Part shown: piece after piece, positions 1-11,919 of the stretch
Numbering within the stretch: the first letter of the stretch is position 1
Layout of the letters: every line of letters begins with the position of its first letter
NCBI GenBank assembly: GCA_022747635.1
Contig: JAKTNV010000002.1
Location: 1,515,001 to 1,579,000 of the forward strand
Direction: 5' to 3'
DNA from: Hetaerina americana
Taxonomy: Eukaryota > Arthropoda > Insecta > Odonata > Calopterygidae
DNA: 64,000 nt
Notes under the pieces: generated by a model
Told to the model about the DNA's origin: nothing
The model's database searches: none
Seen by the model: only the letters and a program-made list of their open reading frames with translations
Made by a program: the position numbers and the translations under genes

Positions 1-1220
1 ATATTCCCTTTAAATCTTAGTGTCATAACTTGACATTTGCAAAAGTTACGGTCGGTTTTCGGTATGTCCATCAGTGCTTCCTGCGATTTTTCCATTTCTT
101 CCTCTCGGCTGCTAAAACGCGTTCCCCGTAATGGTTTTTTAACTCGATTGAACAGAAAGAAGTCACAGGGAGCCAAATCAGGTGAATTTGGTGGCTGTTG
201 GATGGTATTTGTTGCATTTTTCGTCAAAAAATTACGAATAATGATAGCACTGTGCGACGGTGCGTTATCATGGTGCAAAATCCACGAGTTTTCTGCCCAC
301 ATTTCTGGTCTCTTTCGGCGAATTGCTTCACGCAAACGTCTCATAACGCCCAAATAATACTCTTTGTTTACTGTCTGGCCTTCTGGAAAAAATTCATGAT
401 GCACTACACCGTTGTAATCCATGAAAACCGTCAGCATTGCCTTCTTTTTTGACTGAAAACGACGTGGTTTTTTTGGTCTCGGCTCATTTGGTGAACGCCA
501 TTCACTTGCCTGATGTCTGGATTGCGTGTCGTACTCATAAACCCACGTCTCGTCTCCAGTAATGATCCTTTTGATGAATGTGGGATCGGATTCAGCCTCG
601 CAAATCATGTCTTTTGCGACGTCAACACGGTCTCTTTTTTGCATGAAATTGAGGTCTTTTGGCATGCTACACGACGGAAACCCAAATCATTAACCACAAT
701 GTCTTGGGCGGATCCATAGGCAATGTTCAAGTCCTCCGCTATTTCTCTGATGGTTAATTTGCGGTTATTGACCAACATTTCTTTTACTTTATCAATTTTT
801 TCACCGACTTTCGATGTCGATGGTCTGCCACTGCGTTCATCATCTTCGATTGACTCACGACCACTTCTGAACCGCTCGTGCCACTGGTAAACGACCGTTT
901 TTTTTAGAGAATCGTTGCCGAAACACTTTTCCAACATTTCCAACGTCCGTGCGCCACTAAATCCGTTTTTTACGCAAAATTTAATACAAGTTCGTTGTTG
1001 CAAATTTAAATCCATTTCTGAAATTGTAAAAAATCGCCAACACACACAGAGATAGATGTACTCTTGGCTACGTAACTTTTGCAAATGTCAAGTTATGACA
1101 CTAAGATTTAAAGGGAATATCAACAACAGATGTACCAATTTAACAAAAAAAACAGAACTCAAATCGGAACGATGGGAGCGCCACACGGTGGTTATTCCGG
1201 GAACTTTTTGATCAAGGTAG
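1..1220 (-). mobile_element. Mariner element MarA, copy 1 (left end outside window)
   Basis: The right end has a 150-bp terminal inverted repeat (1071-1220) followed by a TA at 1221-1222. The inner 50 bp of the left repeat lies at 1-50, so about 100 bp of the element is outside the window. The whole stretch is nearly identical, in inverted orientation, to 25951-27179. Long terminal repeats, a TA target and a DD34D-type transposase place it in the mariner family. It is a young copy, inactivated by a small deletion in the transposase. Confidence 0.93.
51..1015 (-). pseudogene. MarA transposase, frameshifted by a 10-bp deletion
   Basis: The start is the ATG at 1015, opening a frame with MDLNLQQRT. 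The two helix-turn-helix DNA-binding units occupy roughly residues 1-115 and include the linker motif GRPST. Compared with copy 2 (26056 onward), ten bases are missing near position 660, just after the FRRVA segment, and everything downstream is out of frame. The catalytic half still reads in another frame, with the TGDETW and HHDNAPSH boxes recognisable. Otherwise the copies match almost base for base, so the deletion is recent. No functional transposase is expected; a truncated DNA-binding protein is conceivable. Confidence 0.9.
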
Positions 1221-1222
1221 TA

Positions 1223-2313
1223 TACTACCAGATATTTCTTAATTTCTCCAATATAATAATGCAAATAAATGATACAGGTATCACTGAATTCAGCACTACT
1301 ATCAGTATAGAGGGTAAATCCTTTCCCTTACTATATACACGCAATGAATTTTAAGAGATGCAAAATTAGCAAGCAACAGTCACTTTAAATCTCAAATTTA
1401 TTTAGGGTTAATAACTTTAATGCCCCAATCCAAAGAAAGTACATAATAACCCTGAAGGTTGAGGTACTGATGAACTCACAAAGTACAATAATATGTGGCA
1501 CATCAGTTAGAAATATTTACTATTGATACCTAAAACTAGCATGCAAGACAGGAATTCTACAAGTAAGCAGAATTTCATGCCCTAAACACACCAGATTTTA
1601 TAAGTAAAATTAATTAATAAATAATACAAAAATAAAAAGTAGCCTTTAATGATGGGAATTTTTAATTTTTCATAAATACAAATACAAAAACTAATTGAAA
1701 CACTCATGAAAACAGCAGATATATTTTATTTGATACTATGCTAGCACTTTTGAGTAATTACATGCATACTCAGCAATTATTTCCCAATTTCAAGGAAACT
1801 TAAATTTTCAATATACTGAACGTTAGTTTGTACACATACACCTCCATCATTAGAGCAATAGGGACAAACTACATCAATTATATCATTTAATTAATAACAA
1901 GATATACAAATGATAATGAATACCATAAATGAAATGATCCACTCATGTATGTTTAATCAAGTATTAACACATCGCCCAAAAGCATACAAACAAATGCATA
2001 GACTCCAATTAAGTTTACAATCAGGGGAATAGACTTAAATATGCAATAAATGCCAATTCATATTCATAAGGGACTCAATAATAATTGAAAACTACTTAAT
2101 AATTTCACCAAATCAAGCTTTTTACAAAGACATTTAGGAATTATAGTCAATTATTACAGGAAAATGAACATTTACCTCAGTCAAACAAGGTCAAGTTTCC
2201 AGCATCAAAGATTTGTAATTGAAAATGGATGCTCTGAAGAAATGATTCTAATGCTATTTACCACAGAGAAAATTCACACTAAGAATTTAAATAAAAAATG
2301 TCCGATTACTTAC
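1223..2313. other. AT-rich non-coding stretch, nothing recognised
   Basis: AT-rich DNA without long frames or recognisable repeats. It lies immediately 3' (gene sense) of the ASAP-like exon and is best read as intron sequence of that gene. Confidence 0.5.
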
Positions 2314-2386
2314 AATTGCCACTGTTGTGAATAGCTTTCACGGCCTTTTTCATTTTCGTGAGGCCATCTCGATCAAAGTCAAGTGT
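2314..2386 (-). CDS. Asap: Internal exon of an ASAP-like ArfGAP (BAR-domain segment)
   Basis: On the minus strand a consensus acceptor (tttttacag) precedes 73 bases that are open throughout and end at a consensus donor (gtaagt). In phase 0 the exon encodes 24 residues beginning TLDFDRDGLTKMKK and containing VKAIHNSGN. This matches my recollection of the first BAR helix of ASAP proteins (human ASAP1 has LDQDRTALQKVKK and VKAIYNSGQ at this place). ASAP proteins combine BAR, PH, ArfGAP, ankyrin and often SH3 domains; they stimulate GTP hydrolysis on Arf GTPases and act at membranes and focal adhesions. The exon ends in phase 1. The next coding exon should lie below position 1, the first coding exon above 2387. 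I could not find the latter. Identity rests on one short exon and should be checked by protein search. Confidence 0.62.
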
Positions 2387-3045
2387 CTGTAAAAATAAGC
2401 ATTGAATCAATCAGATAATTTATTTTTGCTGTAAATTACAATTATATTTGAAACCCTTTCAGAGTCTTGACTAACTGAACAATTTAACAAAGATAAGAAC
2501 CATTGCAAAATACTAATCCACTAAATGCAAATGCTTAATACCTGATATAGACACAAAAATATGGATGTCCGAAGTCAGTGTAGCAAAGAATAAGTCATGA
2601 ATATTTAAGAAGCAAAAGATGACTAACAATAATAATTTTCCGATACAAAGGTTGCATCAATTTTTAAAAGAATGACATCTTCCTCAAGCTGAAAGCAATA
2701 AAGTTCCTCTGGAATGTTTCATTTCAATTTAATAAGTGCATTTTTAGGGTTTTCTCGAAAAATATCCGCTTATTACAGGCCTTAGGCGACAAATAAGTTT
2801 CCAAATGTTATGCAATTGTTTTACAATTTGGGAGGCCTATATTAATAAGGATGTGCAATATCAATCAGGTGTATTCTGGAATTAATGCAAATAAATGGGC
2901 ATGAGATGAATTCTCCAAATGGGAATGTTAATGCATTCAATTACACGTCATGCCTTTGTATGTAAATGAAGAAACACTTCTGAAACATGGCTTGATGAAC
3001 AGAGATGGGGTACCGTAAATCAATAATGATGCCATTACTAATCAT
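2387..3045. other. Probable intron sequence, nothing recognised
   Basis: AT-rich DNA directly upstream (gene sense) of the ASAP-like exon. No coding signal or known repeat was seen before the LINE relic that follows. Confidence 0.45.
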
Positions 3046-3049
3046 GGCA

Positions 3050-3912
3050 ATTTTGATGAAGTACTGAATGCAATCAAAGGTATTAAAAATCAAAAAAGGC
3101 TGTTGGTTTTAATAGTATTCTTTCCTACATTATAAAGAATTTTAAAAACATTCTCATAGAATTATTGTTCCGTGGAATATCAGTTTAAAAAATATATTTT
3201 CCGGTATTATGCATCTACACCTCGGCTCTCATTTCAAAAGGCAACCTACTCACTTTCAACATGGCTTTATGACAAAGAGATCTGCAACAATTATTTTGGC
3301 TACCTTCACTGATTACATGGAGACTACTATGGACAGAGGTTTTCTTTATTCCTCTTAAATTTATTTCACTCATTTTTTGCAAGATAGAAAACAATGCATG
3401 GCACAGAAATGCAGTTTTAGGGGATAATACAGCATTTTCCAGTGTGTCTAAGGGCTTAAATTGTGTTCCAGTTCTCTTTTTAACATTTTTCACTGACAAC
3501 TTATTCATGATTCAAAGTGCTTAATATTAGTTGATGATGCATTAGTGTACCAAATAGCAAGCAATCAGAATGACTGCTCTTTACTGAAAATTGATATACA
3601 AAATCTAAAAGGTCGAAGGAAAACTTGCTGTATTCCTATGTTGGCCAGTGATCTGTTATGTCTTTTTCAAGGAGGTTGAATGTAACTAAATATGCTTATG
3701 CTATAGAAGGATAAAATTTAAAGAGAACTATTGAAATTAAAGACTTTGGTATTATCTTTAATTCTAATATTACTTTTTTTAATCATATATTGGACACCAC
3801 ATCATTTGCATTTAAAATGCCAGGACATTTATGCTGAATTTCAAAATATATTATGCAAGAAAGCTAGTGCCATTTTTCATGCATTATATTTAGCAACTTC
3901 ATTCACCCTGTG
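3050..3912 (+). pseudogene. Degenerate non-LTR reverse transcriptase (jockey/CR1-type relic)
   Basis: Several reverse-transcriptase blocks survive across shifting frames. An early segment resembles EVLNAIKGIKNQK followed by SYIIKNFKNIL. The diagnostic QHGFMTKRSATI block lies near 3260-3300. Later come a stretch like NLKRWSKENLLYLNVGKC with SFSRRL, and IEIKDFGIIFNSNITF near 3740-3790. The order and wording match jockey/CR1-group LINEs, where the QHGF box and the 'DLGV.FDS' box follow one another. Stops and frameshifts are frequent and no 5' or 3' terminus was found, so this is an old relic unrelated to LINE-A. It lies antisense to the ASAP-like exon. Confidence 0.7.
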
Positions 3913-3919
3913 ATTATAT

Positions 3920-5160
3920 TTTTATTTTGGGTGAACATTAAAAACAATACATAAATAAAAAAACATCGGTCACAAGCTTTAACCTCGCAGACTGTTGCGT
4001 CACGCGCACGACTACAAATACATGTGACATTGTATGTACGGTTTTTCGTCACAAAATCTTGTTCACTCAAAGCCCCCAAAATTTCGGAGGGTAAGAGGCC
4101 GCCTCGGTAGCGTAACTGGCAACAGAAATCGGCCGAAAATCGAGGGATCCCGACCTAAGCGAATAATTTTTACAACTTGCGATTGGGCATAACGGATGAA
4201 CATATATTCTACATTGAAGTCGCAATGACTATCGTATGGGGAGAAGGTGTATTGGAGACAATAGAAGTTATCACGCCAAATCCCCGAGTTACCTTGCATG
4301 AACTCTTTTTTCACAAGGGTTAATTGAAGTTTAGTGAATGCTCATTTTCAGAAATTACCACCAAATTATACATTAATAACGTCCCATTTACAGTTCAATG
4401 ATGTTCAAAAAATGCCACTTTCGAAGCACATTATAAAACGTGCATACGTGATTGTACAAGTACATATACGTCGCTAAAACCGCAATTACTCGCACCTTGG
4501 GCGTGCACGGTCGTAAAAATAGACTTTCAAAATGCGGATGCAGACGTCACCAGCATAATATTCGGGTTCTTTCGAGCACGAGCAGCGGAAAGAGTCCAGA
4601 CAGAGAGTCGTCGGCGCTAAGTTAACCAGGGTCGGCACTCTTAAGAGATATCCGACCCGCTTCAAGACGAGGACGACGCTCAGATGTGAAAGCCGCATTG
4701 CTCCGCGAGCCGACACTGAAACGGAAAGGGGAACCTCTTCCTTTTTTCCACATAAGCCATGCATGCGTAGGAGGGAGGAGGCAGACACTTGGGTCGCCGC
4801 TTCGCAATCACGCTCCACGCCTACTCGGGCAACTTACCTGACGCAACGTCATTTAGCGCCAAGGGAAGTGCGTGAGGGCCGGGCATGCTTAGAAATCCTC
4901 CTCTTTAGGAAGAAGATAAGACGCGCCAGGCATCTTCAAGAATTACACTGGCCAGCACATAGAGGGGACCCGATGACGAGAAGGCGTTAAAACAGAAGTT
5001 CTGCCTCGTTGGGTAATAGAGGAAATATGAAGAGGAACTAAGAGTCAATTCTTCTTGTATATTTACCGGACACGCTACTTGTTCCTTTACTAAGCTAATT
5101 CATTGTATGGGCCAGTACTTAAAATGCCATTGAAAATGTTATCTCAACGATAAAAGTTAA
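3920..5160. other. Unannotated stretch with a GC-rich block at about 4480-4990
   Basis: No protein family was recognised in any frame. The segment 4480-4990 is distinctly GC- and CpG-rich compared with its AT-rich surroundings and could be a promoter island or non-coding first exon. I saw no convincing TATA box or coding exon in it. Confidence 0.4.
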
Positions 5161-5164
5161 CACT

Positions 5165-5612
5165 TGATAATATCATCATCATCAGTATTTCAATCCTAAG
5201 ATTGGTTTACTGCAGCGCTCCATTCTTCCCCATTTAGTGATAATTCCTTCACCCTCTGAGAGCTTCCCTGTTTTACGTCCTTCTTAATTTGCCCTACGTA
5301 CTTGTCTCTTGGCCTTCCTCACGGGATCTCTCCTTCTATTTTTCCCTCTATTATGTTTCTAACTAATCCATTGTCCCTCAAGGTATGTCCAATCCATCTA
5401 TTTCTTCTTTGCCGTAGAGTTGCTCCATTTGGTCCTTTCCTCTTCTGCTCTTCTATATAATTCCTCGTCCTTTGTCCCTACAGATTTTAATCTTCAGCAT
5501 TCTCCTCCAGCACCATGTTTCAAAGGCTTCTCTTCTTCGTTGGTCCACTTTTCCAATATTCCATGTCTCCGATCCGTAGAGCGCCATGCTCCCATGAGAA
5601 CGTTTTGACGAA
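5165..5612 (-). pseudogene. 3'-terminal fragment of an RTE-like LINE (LINE-B)
   Basis: Read on the minus strand this is the C-terminal tail of an RTE-like polyprotein. A block like [11 protein letters not shown] is followed by a basic WCWRRM segment, then GHTLRDN, a proline/arginine-rich RGRPRDKY motif and a short tail ending near a (TGA)n-like run at 5172-5185. The order 'YG-ET-W / W-WRR / GH-LR / RGRP' is typical after the reverse-transcriptase domain of RTE and BovB elements. It is diverged from LINE-A and broken by several stops. The 5' truncation at about 5612 is usual for LINE copies. Confidence 0.7.
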
Positions 5613-5702
5613 CTGCTTCCTTGTTTGAAATCTTATGTTATTTGAAAATAGCATAATAATATAAAAGTTTTAAAAAATCAAACCACCGATGCAGAATTAC
5701 AG

Positions 5703-5822
5703 AAAATCGACTTTTCAACACCTAGCAGTAAAGATCAATCCAAGAGTACGACGAAAAAGAAGAAAATTGATGAATTAAAAAAAGAGCTTCTTCTAGGACT
5801 TCTTTCGACCGTCAATCCAAGA
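5703..5822 (+). other. Weak candidate exon, 40 codons, lysine-rich
   Basis: A 120-bp interval lies between an acceptor-like ttacag and a strong donor-like gtaagt. It is open in phase 0 and encodes a polar, lysine-rich peptide containing STTKKKKIDELKKE. There is no good pyrimidine tract or branch point, no homology that I recognise, and AT-rich DNA can produce such frames by chance. It is recorded only as a candidate. Confidence 0.18.
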
Positions 5823-6059
5823 GTAAGTTCCAATACGAAATAATTTCTCGACGGTGATACAAATGGCGGGAAGACAATTAAAAACTGGCAAATTATGACT
5901 TTTAATTGAAAAATGAAATAGCGTGGCAAACCAACACGCAAAGCCTACACTAATACTCCGCAAAAAAATACATGCGCCCAGCAAACACTCAGCATCACCC
6001 CAGCAGCGCCTAACGAAGGGTAAGCCATTGGCCGATGAAGACCACACAGCTCCGCAGGC

Positions 6060-6100
6060 TAGCTTTATACCCTCTCCTCCATTGATCGCCCAATGACCAC
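6060..6100 (-). promoter_or_regulatory. Possible core promoter (CCAAT- and TATA-like), weak
   Basis: On the minus strand two inverted CCAAT-like motifs (around 6083-6100) are followed by GTATAAAG (about 6063-6070) in a moderately GC-rich patch. Spacing would put transcription start near 6035. No downstream gene was recognised, so this is only suggestive. Confidence 0.2.
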
Positions 6101-6349
6101 ATTGATAATGAAGACACATTCCGAAACTACGGTCGCGGACGATGACTAAGAAACAGTTCATTTCAAAATCGAACGTTTCCAAAGGTTTTTACGTCTAGAA
6201 AATTCTTTCCTTTTTCTACTTTAATGCAGGTGAATTAATTATCCTTCAGGCCATTGTACTACAGGGTGGTCGACTTAATACAACCGGAGAATTCACTACG
6301 CTAACTAAGAATATCGAAAACTAAGTCCCTCACATCCAAATTAGTAATT

Positions 6350-8460
6350 ATTATTATCAATATAGGTAATCTAACGGTCCCGGAAGGTTTTAGATGGACA
6401 CGCTTACAAACGGCACTGCGGCAACTCCCCTTGTTTTTCTCAAAAAGACACCACCAAACATCCTGCTCTATAACAAGCCCCTCTTCATCCGTGTGTACTT
6501 CCTTCTTCCCTTCATCGCACCCAACATCCCTATGCTATTCCTATGCCCACTTTCTCGTTTCCTTGACATTCTCCCCTCCAACACAGTCTTCACCATCCCA
6601 CTGCCGATCAATATGCTTTGCATTCACCTTTGCTGCCTCCTTATGATTTCTCCCAACAATGCCCTCTCCTTCCCACTCCCAACAATGGCCTCTTCTTCAC
6701 TTCCTTGAAAAGCACTTCCTTATTTGTTTTCCTTTCTGCCCACTTACCCTTCTCCATCCTTTTCCACACCTGCATTGCAAAAGCCTCCAATAAACGCTTA
6801 TTATCCAGCTTCAATGACCATGCTTCCGCGACGCACATAACTACGCTCCTTAATCAAGCTTCGACGAAACTTTTTTTAACATCCGTACTCGATGTCCCTG
6901 TTATCAACTCCCTCCTCCTTGTGAAAGCTTCTTTGCCTAGCGCAATTATTTTCCTGATGTCCCAATTACTTCGAGCTTTTTCACCAAACCACTTCCGAGA
7001 TACGTAAAATGCTCTACCTGCTCTAGTTTTTGCCCTCCTATTTTAATGTTTAGCTTAGCCTTATTCTTTCTGGAAAATCGCATAACCTTTGTTTTATTAA
7101 TATTGATTCACATCCCATATCTGTTGTTCTGACTTTCCAATTCACTCAGCAATGTTTGCAACCCCTTGGCTGACTGACCAACTAGAGCTTGGTCATCAGC
7201 AAACCTGATTTTACGAATTCCCCGCCCACTTTCATTCCTGCATCCAGCTCTTCTCATGCCTCTATAATCATTTCCTCCTCATACACGTTGAACAACACCG
7301 GTTATAATGGACAACCCTGCCTAGTCCTAATTGTATTGTATATAGTATTCCTTTCGATTAGTGATCTCATTACTGCAATGGCATCGCGCGTGCCTCTTCC
7401 CGTTCCCAAACCCAATCTGATAATCTCCTTAGTGAAGATTTGCCCTGCTCTCCATCCTCCTATTGAGGATCCTGAGAACTTCTTTAGCTGCGCGCGAAAT
7501 CATAATTGATGTCCTGTAGTCCTCTGCTACACACCGCTGCCTTTCCCCTTTTAGGAATAGCAACTAACAATGATCTAAAGATTCTTCCAGCCAGATTCCG
7601 CTCTTATCAATGCTGCGAATCAGTCCATATAGGATAGATATATAGATATAGATATATAGCATATAGATATCCATCGCCATCGAGTAAAGCCTAAACCTAA
7701 GCCATCTTCATCTATGTATTCTCTTACGTCATATTCTCTTCCTTTGTGTAACCTTAAGTTCCTTACCATACGTTCTTCTATACTATATATTGTGCTTCCA
7801 TCTTTCTTGCACATGTCCTGGTTCAACTGGTATGTTGCCCGACTTATCGTTAACTGTTAACACAGATCCTCCCTTCTTACTTCCAAATAGTGAGTTAATC
7901 TTCTTGTATCCAATTTCACACTTCCTCTGCAAACTTTCCATATCCTCGCACTGCCTCTTCCACCACGCTTCTTTCGCTCTGTTTATTGCCCGTCTCAATT
8001 TTTTTTCATTCTTTCTACTTCCTTCTGCGTAACGCTGTGTTTATATTCTTCCATTTACTTATCTCATCTATATTCCGAATCATCTCATCCGTGATCCATG
8101 GTGTCTTTGTCCATTTCCTACTAAAAGTTCCTATAATTTACATGCGATTTCCGATTTCCCTTTTTGAAATATTTCCATTTTTCCTCTATCGTACCTTCCC
8201 TCACTCATGATTTTCTCCACGGTCTGCTGACACTCCTTCATTGTCAATCCAGTTAATGCTTCTGGGTTCCATTCCAAACCAGTCATGAAAACGCAAACAC
8301 TATTACTTTTAACGGATTCACTCGGCATCAAAATCGTAGTAAAAACTAAGTTTAGCTTCTGCATTCCAATGCTTTTAGATGCTCCTTTCATAGTTTTACC
8401 TGACATTGACATGCTCCGCCCGAAGGTTATCCCAAAGAGTTTTGGCACCATAGAACCTTA
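6350..8460 (-). pseudogene. LINE-A copy 1, old and 5'-truncated
   Basis: On the minus strand this aligns with the near-complete LINE-A at 56882-61308. Its 3' end (6350-6390) shows the shared terminal sequence of the family after an ATT-rich tail. The C-terminal region, the reverse-transcriptase region (about 7100-7600) and the RKWK/KAKEAWWK linker (about 7880-7990) are recognisable, but stops and small indels occur throughout. The N-terminal endonuclease is missing, the copy ending near 8460. It is clearly older than the copies at 21515 and 56882. Confidence 0.85.
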
Positions 8461-8464
8461 TTTA

Positions 8465-9630
8465 GGAAAATCTAAGAAAATTTCTATACGTTTCCAAAGC
8501 TAATCTTTGTTTACCCAGTTACCCTAGGGTACAAATAACGTTAAAATAAAACCACTAAGGTCAAGCCCGATGTTCTGATTGATATTAGAGGGTAGAGCCC
8601 ACTAATACAGAATAGCCATTTATTTTATTGATACCCATTTCTAACTTTTGCCGTCAAGCACGCGGTCAATTTGCCGACTTTTCCCAAAAATTATTGGAAT
8701 CGCAAACGGGAATCCCCGATTCGCATTTCATTTTACCTTATTTTATAATATCGGCGATCGACTCGATTTTTTGAAAGAAACTGAACATTTACCAACATTT
8801 TCCCGACAGTGTGTCCACCCTGTTGATATTAATCCAAACAGCGTGCCAGATTCACACATAAGCAAGGGTAATGATGAGGGGTCATCTCCTCATTCCCTGC
8901 GCCGCCCGCGGTTTCCCTGGAAGATGTGGTACACGACAAGATCACACGGCTCGGGTGAAAACGAGGCTTCCCCGAGACGCCATCCAGAGTCGGCGAAAAT
9001 ATATAAACATTTTTAATGAAGTACTACCACTAGGAAACGCTCCTAGTTTTATCCAGCGCAATAACGTTTATAGGCTGTACATTCTCCCATTTAAATAATC
9101 ATTGCAGAAGGTTTTCTTTGTTCGCAATGAAAAGTTACTTGGAATGCATGGAAAAATAATTGTGTGCGTCCATTGAATAAAAATTCCCGAATATACGCGA
9201 TGTTCTCCACTTTAACCGGTCAACGTGATCTCCCTGACTACGCCTGGATTTCACGGATTGACGAGTACCTACACCTGCCCACCCTATGTAAAGAATAAAT
9301 TAAATATTTCAAAGAGGGCAATGCATTTTTGGCGGACCCATCAAAAGATTACTGAATTCAACTAACTCAAAATAACTTCCAAGTGGTATGGTTTTCACGA
9401 GAACTGCGTGCGCTGGGCTTCCCTCGCTGAGGGAAATATTCCGAAGTTGCGGAGCCCATGGAGGGTTTCGGGGGAGATATTTTATTCAGAAGACTAAGTG
9501 GATCGATCGGATGCGACACAAGGGATTGGGAATGGAATCCTCGCCAATTCATGCCAGAGGAGCACGTTGTTATAACTGCGTAAAAATAATTCAACAAATA
9601 AAAAGAACAAACTCGTGGTAATGTACCACC
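8465..9630. other. Non-coding stretch, nothing recognised
   Basis: No conserved protein, repeat end or RNA was recognised. Small GC-richer patches near 8870-8990 and 9400-9560 carry short frames that look fortuitous. Confidence 0.4.
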
Positions 9631-9633
9631 ATA

Positions 9634-10566
9634 TGATGTATGTCCGATAAATACGCGAACTGATGCCATAAAAACTTTATTTTGCAAAATTTGGTCTATA
9701 CATCGATTTTTTCCCCTTCTTCAAAGTACTCTCCATTCGTTGCTGTGCACTTATTCCATCTTCTTTTCCACTGTTTAAACAACCCTTGAAATTTCCAGGC
9801 AGTTAGGATTTTTAGTTTTCTCGTCGTTTCTTGCTTTAATGTGTCCACATCTTCTCAGTGATGTCCCCTCATCACATTTTTGGAATAGTGAAAAGTCGCA
9901 GGGGTCGAGATCTGGCGAATAGGGAGGATGATCAAGGATGGTGATTGAATTATTCGCCAGAAACTGGCGAGCAATCAATGCTGAATGTGCATTGGTGCAT
10001 TGTCATGGTGTGAAGGATCCATCCATCATGTTTGGTAGTAAAATAGTGTGCACTGTTGATTTTCCTCAATTCACTTCATCAGCTATCATTCGGACAGTTT
10101 TTCGACGATCGGTAAGGACAAGGGACCGCACACGATCAATGTTGTCGTCAACACAGGTGGTTGAAGGAGTCGTCCCGGCCTTGCGTCAACCGTCTTGGTG
10201 CCTTGTCGGCCATCTTTAAAATACACAATCCACTTGAATACACGGATGTTTTTCCTTCAGAGCATAATCACCGTAAACAGCCGTCAACATCTCAGTAATT
10301 TCTTGATAACTTTTACCACACTTCACCAAAAAACATGGTGGTGATTCGTTGCTCCGTGTTTTAGTCAATTTCCTTTGTTGACAAACAGTAAAAACAAGGA
10401 CAGCAGAAACTAACATAACTGGCAGCATACGCACAGCTCGACAATCCGCCAAGCACAGGTGGCTCATTGGGTCTCAGGCAACTGGCGCCACTAGTTGGCG
10501 GGACTATAGTCCGCGTCATGGCCGCCAGATTGCACCAATTCGCGCATTTATTGGACAGACCTCGTG
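9634..10566 (-). mobile_element. Mariner element MarB, decayed
   Basis: The ends are imperfect inverted repeats built on TGTCC(G/A)ATAAATRCGCGAA, with TA dinucleotides outside (9632-9633 and 10567-10568). On the minus strand a transposase remnant runs from a segment like CGKSYQEITEMLTAVYGDYAL (about 10260-10320) to a catalytic part with HHDNAP and PPYSPDLDPCDF (about 9870-10020). A small insertion just after DNAP breaks the frame. Allowing for it, the second and third acidic residues are 34 apart, as in mariner. The same family starts at 63862, where the window ends inside the element. Confidence 0.86.
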
Positions 10567-10568
10567 TA

Positions 10569-11163
10569 CACCACTAAGGACGTGATTCGCCCAAAATTAG
10601 AACAGTAAGACTTCCAAAATTAAAACTGCCCAATGGCAAGAATAAATTTTAAACTAAAATAATATTGATGGTGGACGCGTTAACATTCATTTTAATGGTG
10701 ACCATTAAAATGAAAGATAACGCGCCCGCGATAATCAGTTATTTTTCATTTGGGAGCTGTTCCAAACAGTCTTTTTCCTTCCCTTCATTGCCTATTCATT
10801 TTAAATTACATTTTAATCGCCCTCATCATGCATTACATTTCATCTTCCAGCAAGTTACTCAAATTAATTTCTAACTATTCCATAATCTAATTAAATCTTA
10901 CAATGTACGCGGATTTTTTTTTGCGTTTATCATATAAGTTGTACACTTACTTTCCTTGTCTTTTTCAGGCTTCCAGCTATTCCCGATTCTTCTTTTTATC
11001 CATTCACCGCATTTATCGAGTTTCAGAGATCTCGTATTTCCTCCTCTCTACAATTTCAGTACTTCCTATTTAACTTTCGCTTGCTTCCCAACAATTCCTT
11101 CCTTCACACTTTCCGGATGTGACATTTTGATTTCATCTATGCTCCCATCTATCGCTACCATAG
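10569..11163. other. Non-coding stretch, nothing recognised
   Basis: AT-rich DNA between two mariner elements. It contains a short inverted pair around 10690-10715 (tttaatggtgaccattaaaa) but no gene. Confidence 0.45.
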
Positions 11164-11165
11164 TA

Positions 11166-11917
11166 CGAGGTCATCCGGAAAGTAGTACCCGTTCGTGAAA
11201 TAAAGACACAAAAGTAAATATTAACAAACATAAAAAATTTTATTTGAAAGAGGATACTTTAAACTACTTCTCAACATAATCTCCAAGCAAATTAAGGCAT
11301 TTGTCATAACGTGTGACAAGTTTCTGTATTCCTGCTGCATAGTCCTTCGCCGCCAGCTCATTGAGATACGCGAGGGACCCATCTTGCACAAATTTTTGCA
11401 TAATGCAGATGGTGTTTAACAATTTCATGAACAATTGTTCGAGAAACATTGGGAAAATGCTCACAGATGCCATCAATTGTGACGCGCCGATCGTTCCTCA
11501 CGAATTCGTCAACTGAGCTCACCAGTTGGTCTGTAATGACAGACGGTCTCTCCGAACGCTCATCGTCGTGTGTGTTCCCCCTCCCCATGTTGAAGTTGCG
11601 ACACCACCGCCGAACAGACGACTCGTCCATTACATTGTCTCCATACACCTCCTTTAATTGGCGATGAATATCACATGGGCGAACGTTTCTTGCATTGAGG
11701 AATTTAATCACTGCCCTCACTTCACAACTGGCGGCGTTCTCAATTTTTTTAAACATTGTAAACAATCACAGAAACAACACAGGCAATGCTAGCGTCACGC
11801 AACTTGGCTCAGAGAAGGCAGACAAGCCACTGAAGCTATCTGACCTCGTCCAGCGGCTACTCGCGTCGTCAGCACTTCATGCGGCACGAACGGGTACTAC
11901 TTTCCGGATGACCGTCG
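11166..11917 (-). mobile_element. Internally deleted mariner-like element MarD, copy 1
   Basis: A 752-bp element with TA on both sides (11164-11165 and 11918-11919) and inverted ends of about 33 bp reading CGAGGGTCATCCGGAAAGTA, here with one G missing at one end. It is nearly identical to 24389-25141 and 36106-36858. It encodes the DNA-binding half of a transposase and then jumps to the last ~35 codons of the protein; the catalytic domain is absent. It is non-autonomous, and the similarity among copies indicates recent mobilisation by a full-length relative elsewhere. Confidence 0.93.
11358..11756 (-). CDS. Transposase DNA-binding domain only (MarD copy 1)
   Basis: The 132-residue frame starts at the ATG at 11756. 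It contains two predicted helix-turn-helix units: one around residues 15-50 with VIKFLNARNVRPCDIHRQL, and one around 85-120 with RRVTIDGICEHFPNVSRTI. They are joined by a linker with the characteristic RSERPS, the position of the GRPR/S motif of mariner proteins. The frame stops soon after CARWVPR, where a full transposase would enter its catalytic core. A normal mariner transposase has about 345 residues. The shortened protein could still bind the element's ends, so repressor activity is plausible but unproven. The one coding difference from copies 2 and 3 that I noted is Gly for Asp in 'DGICEH' (others DDICEH). Confidence 0.8.
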   Translation of the reverse strand: MFKKIENAASCEVRAVIKFLNARNVRPCDIHRQLKEVYGDNVMDESSVRRWCRNFNMGRGNTHDDERSERPSVITDQLVSSVDEFVRNDRRVTIDGICEHFPNVSRTIVHEIVKHHLHYAKICARWVPRVSQ

Positions 11918-11919
11918 TA

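Noticed and set aside
60..720. Plus-strand frames across the MarA element
   Set aside because: Antisense shadows of the transposase gene; the same frames appear antisense to copy 2.
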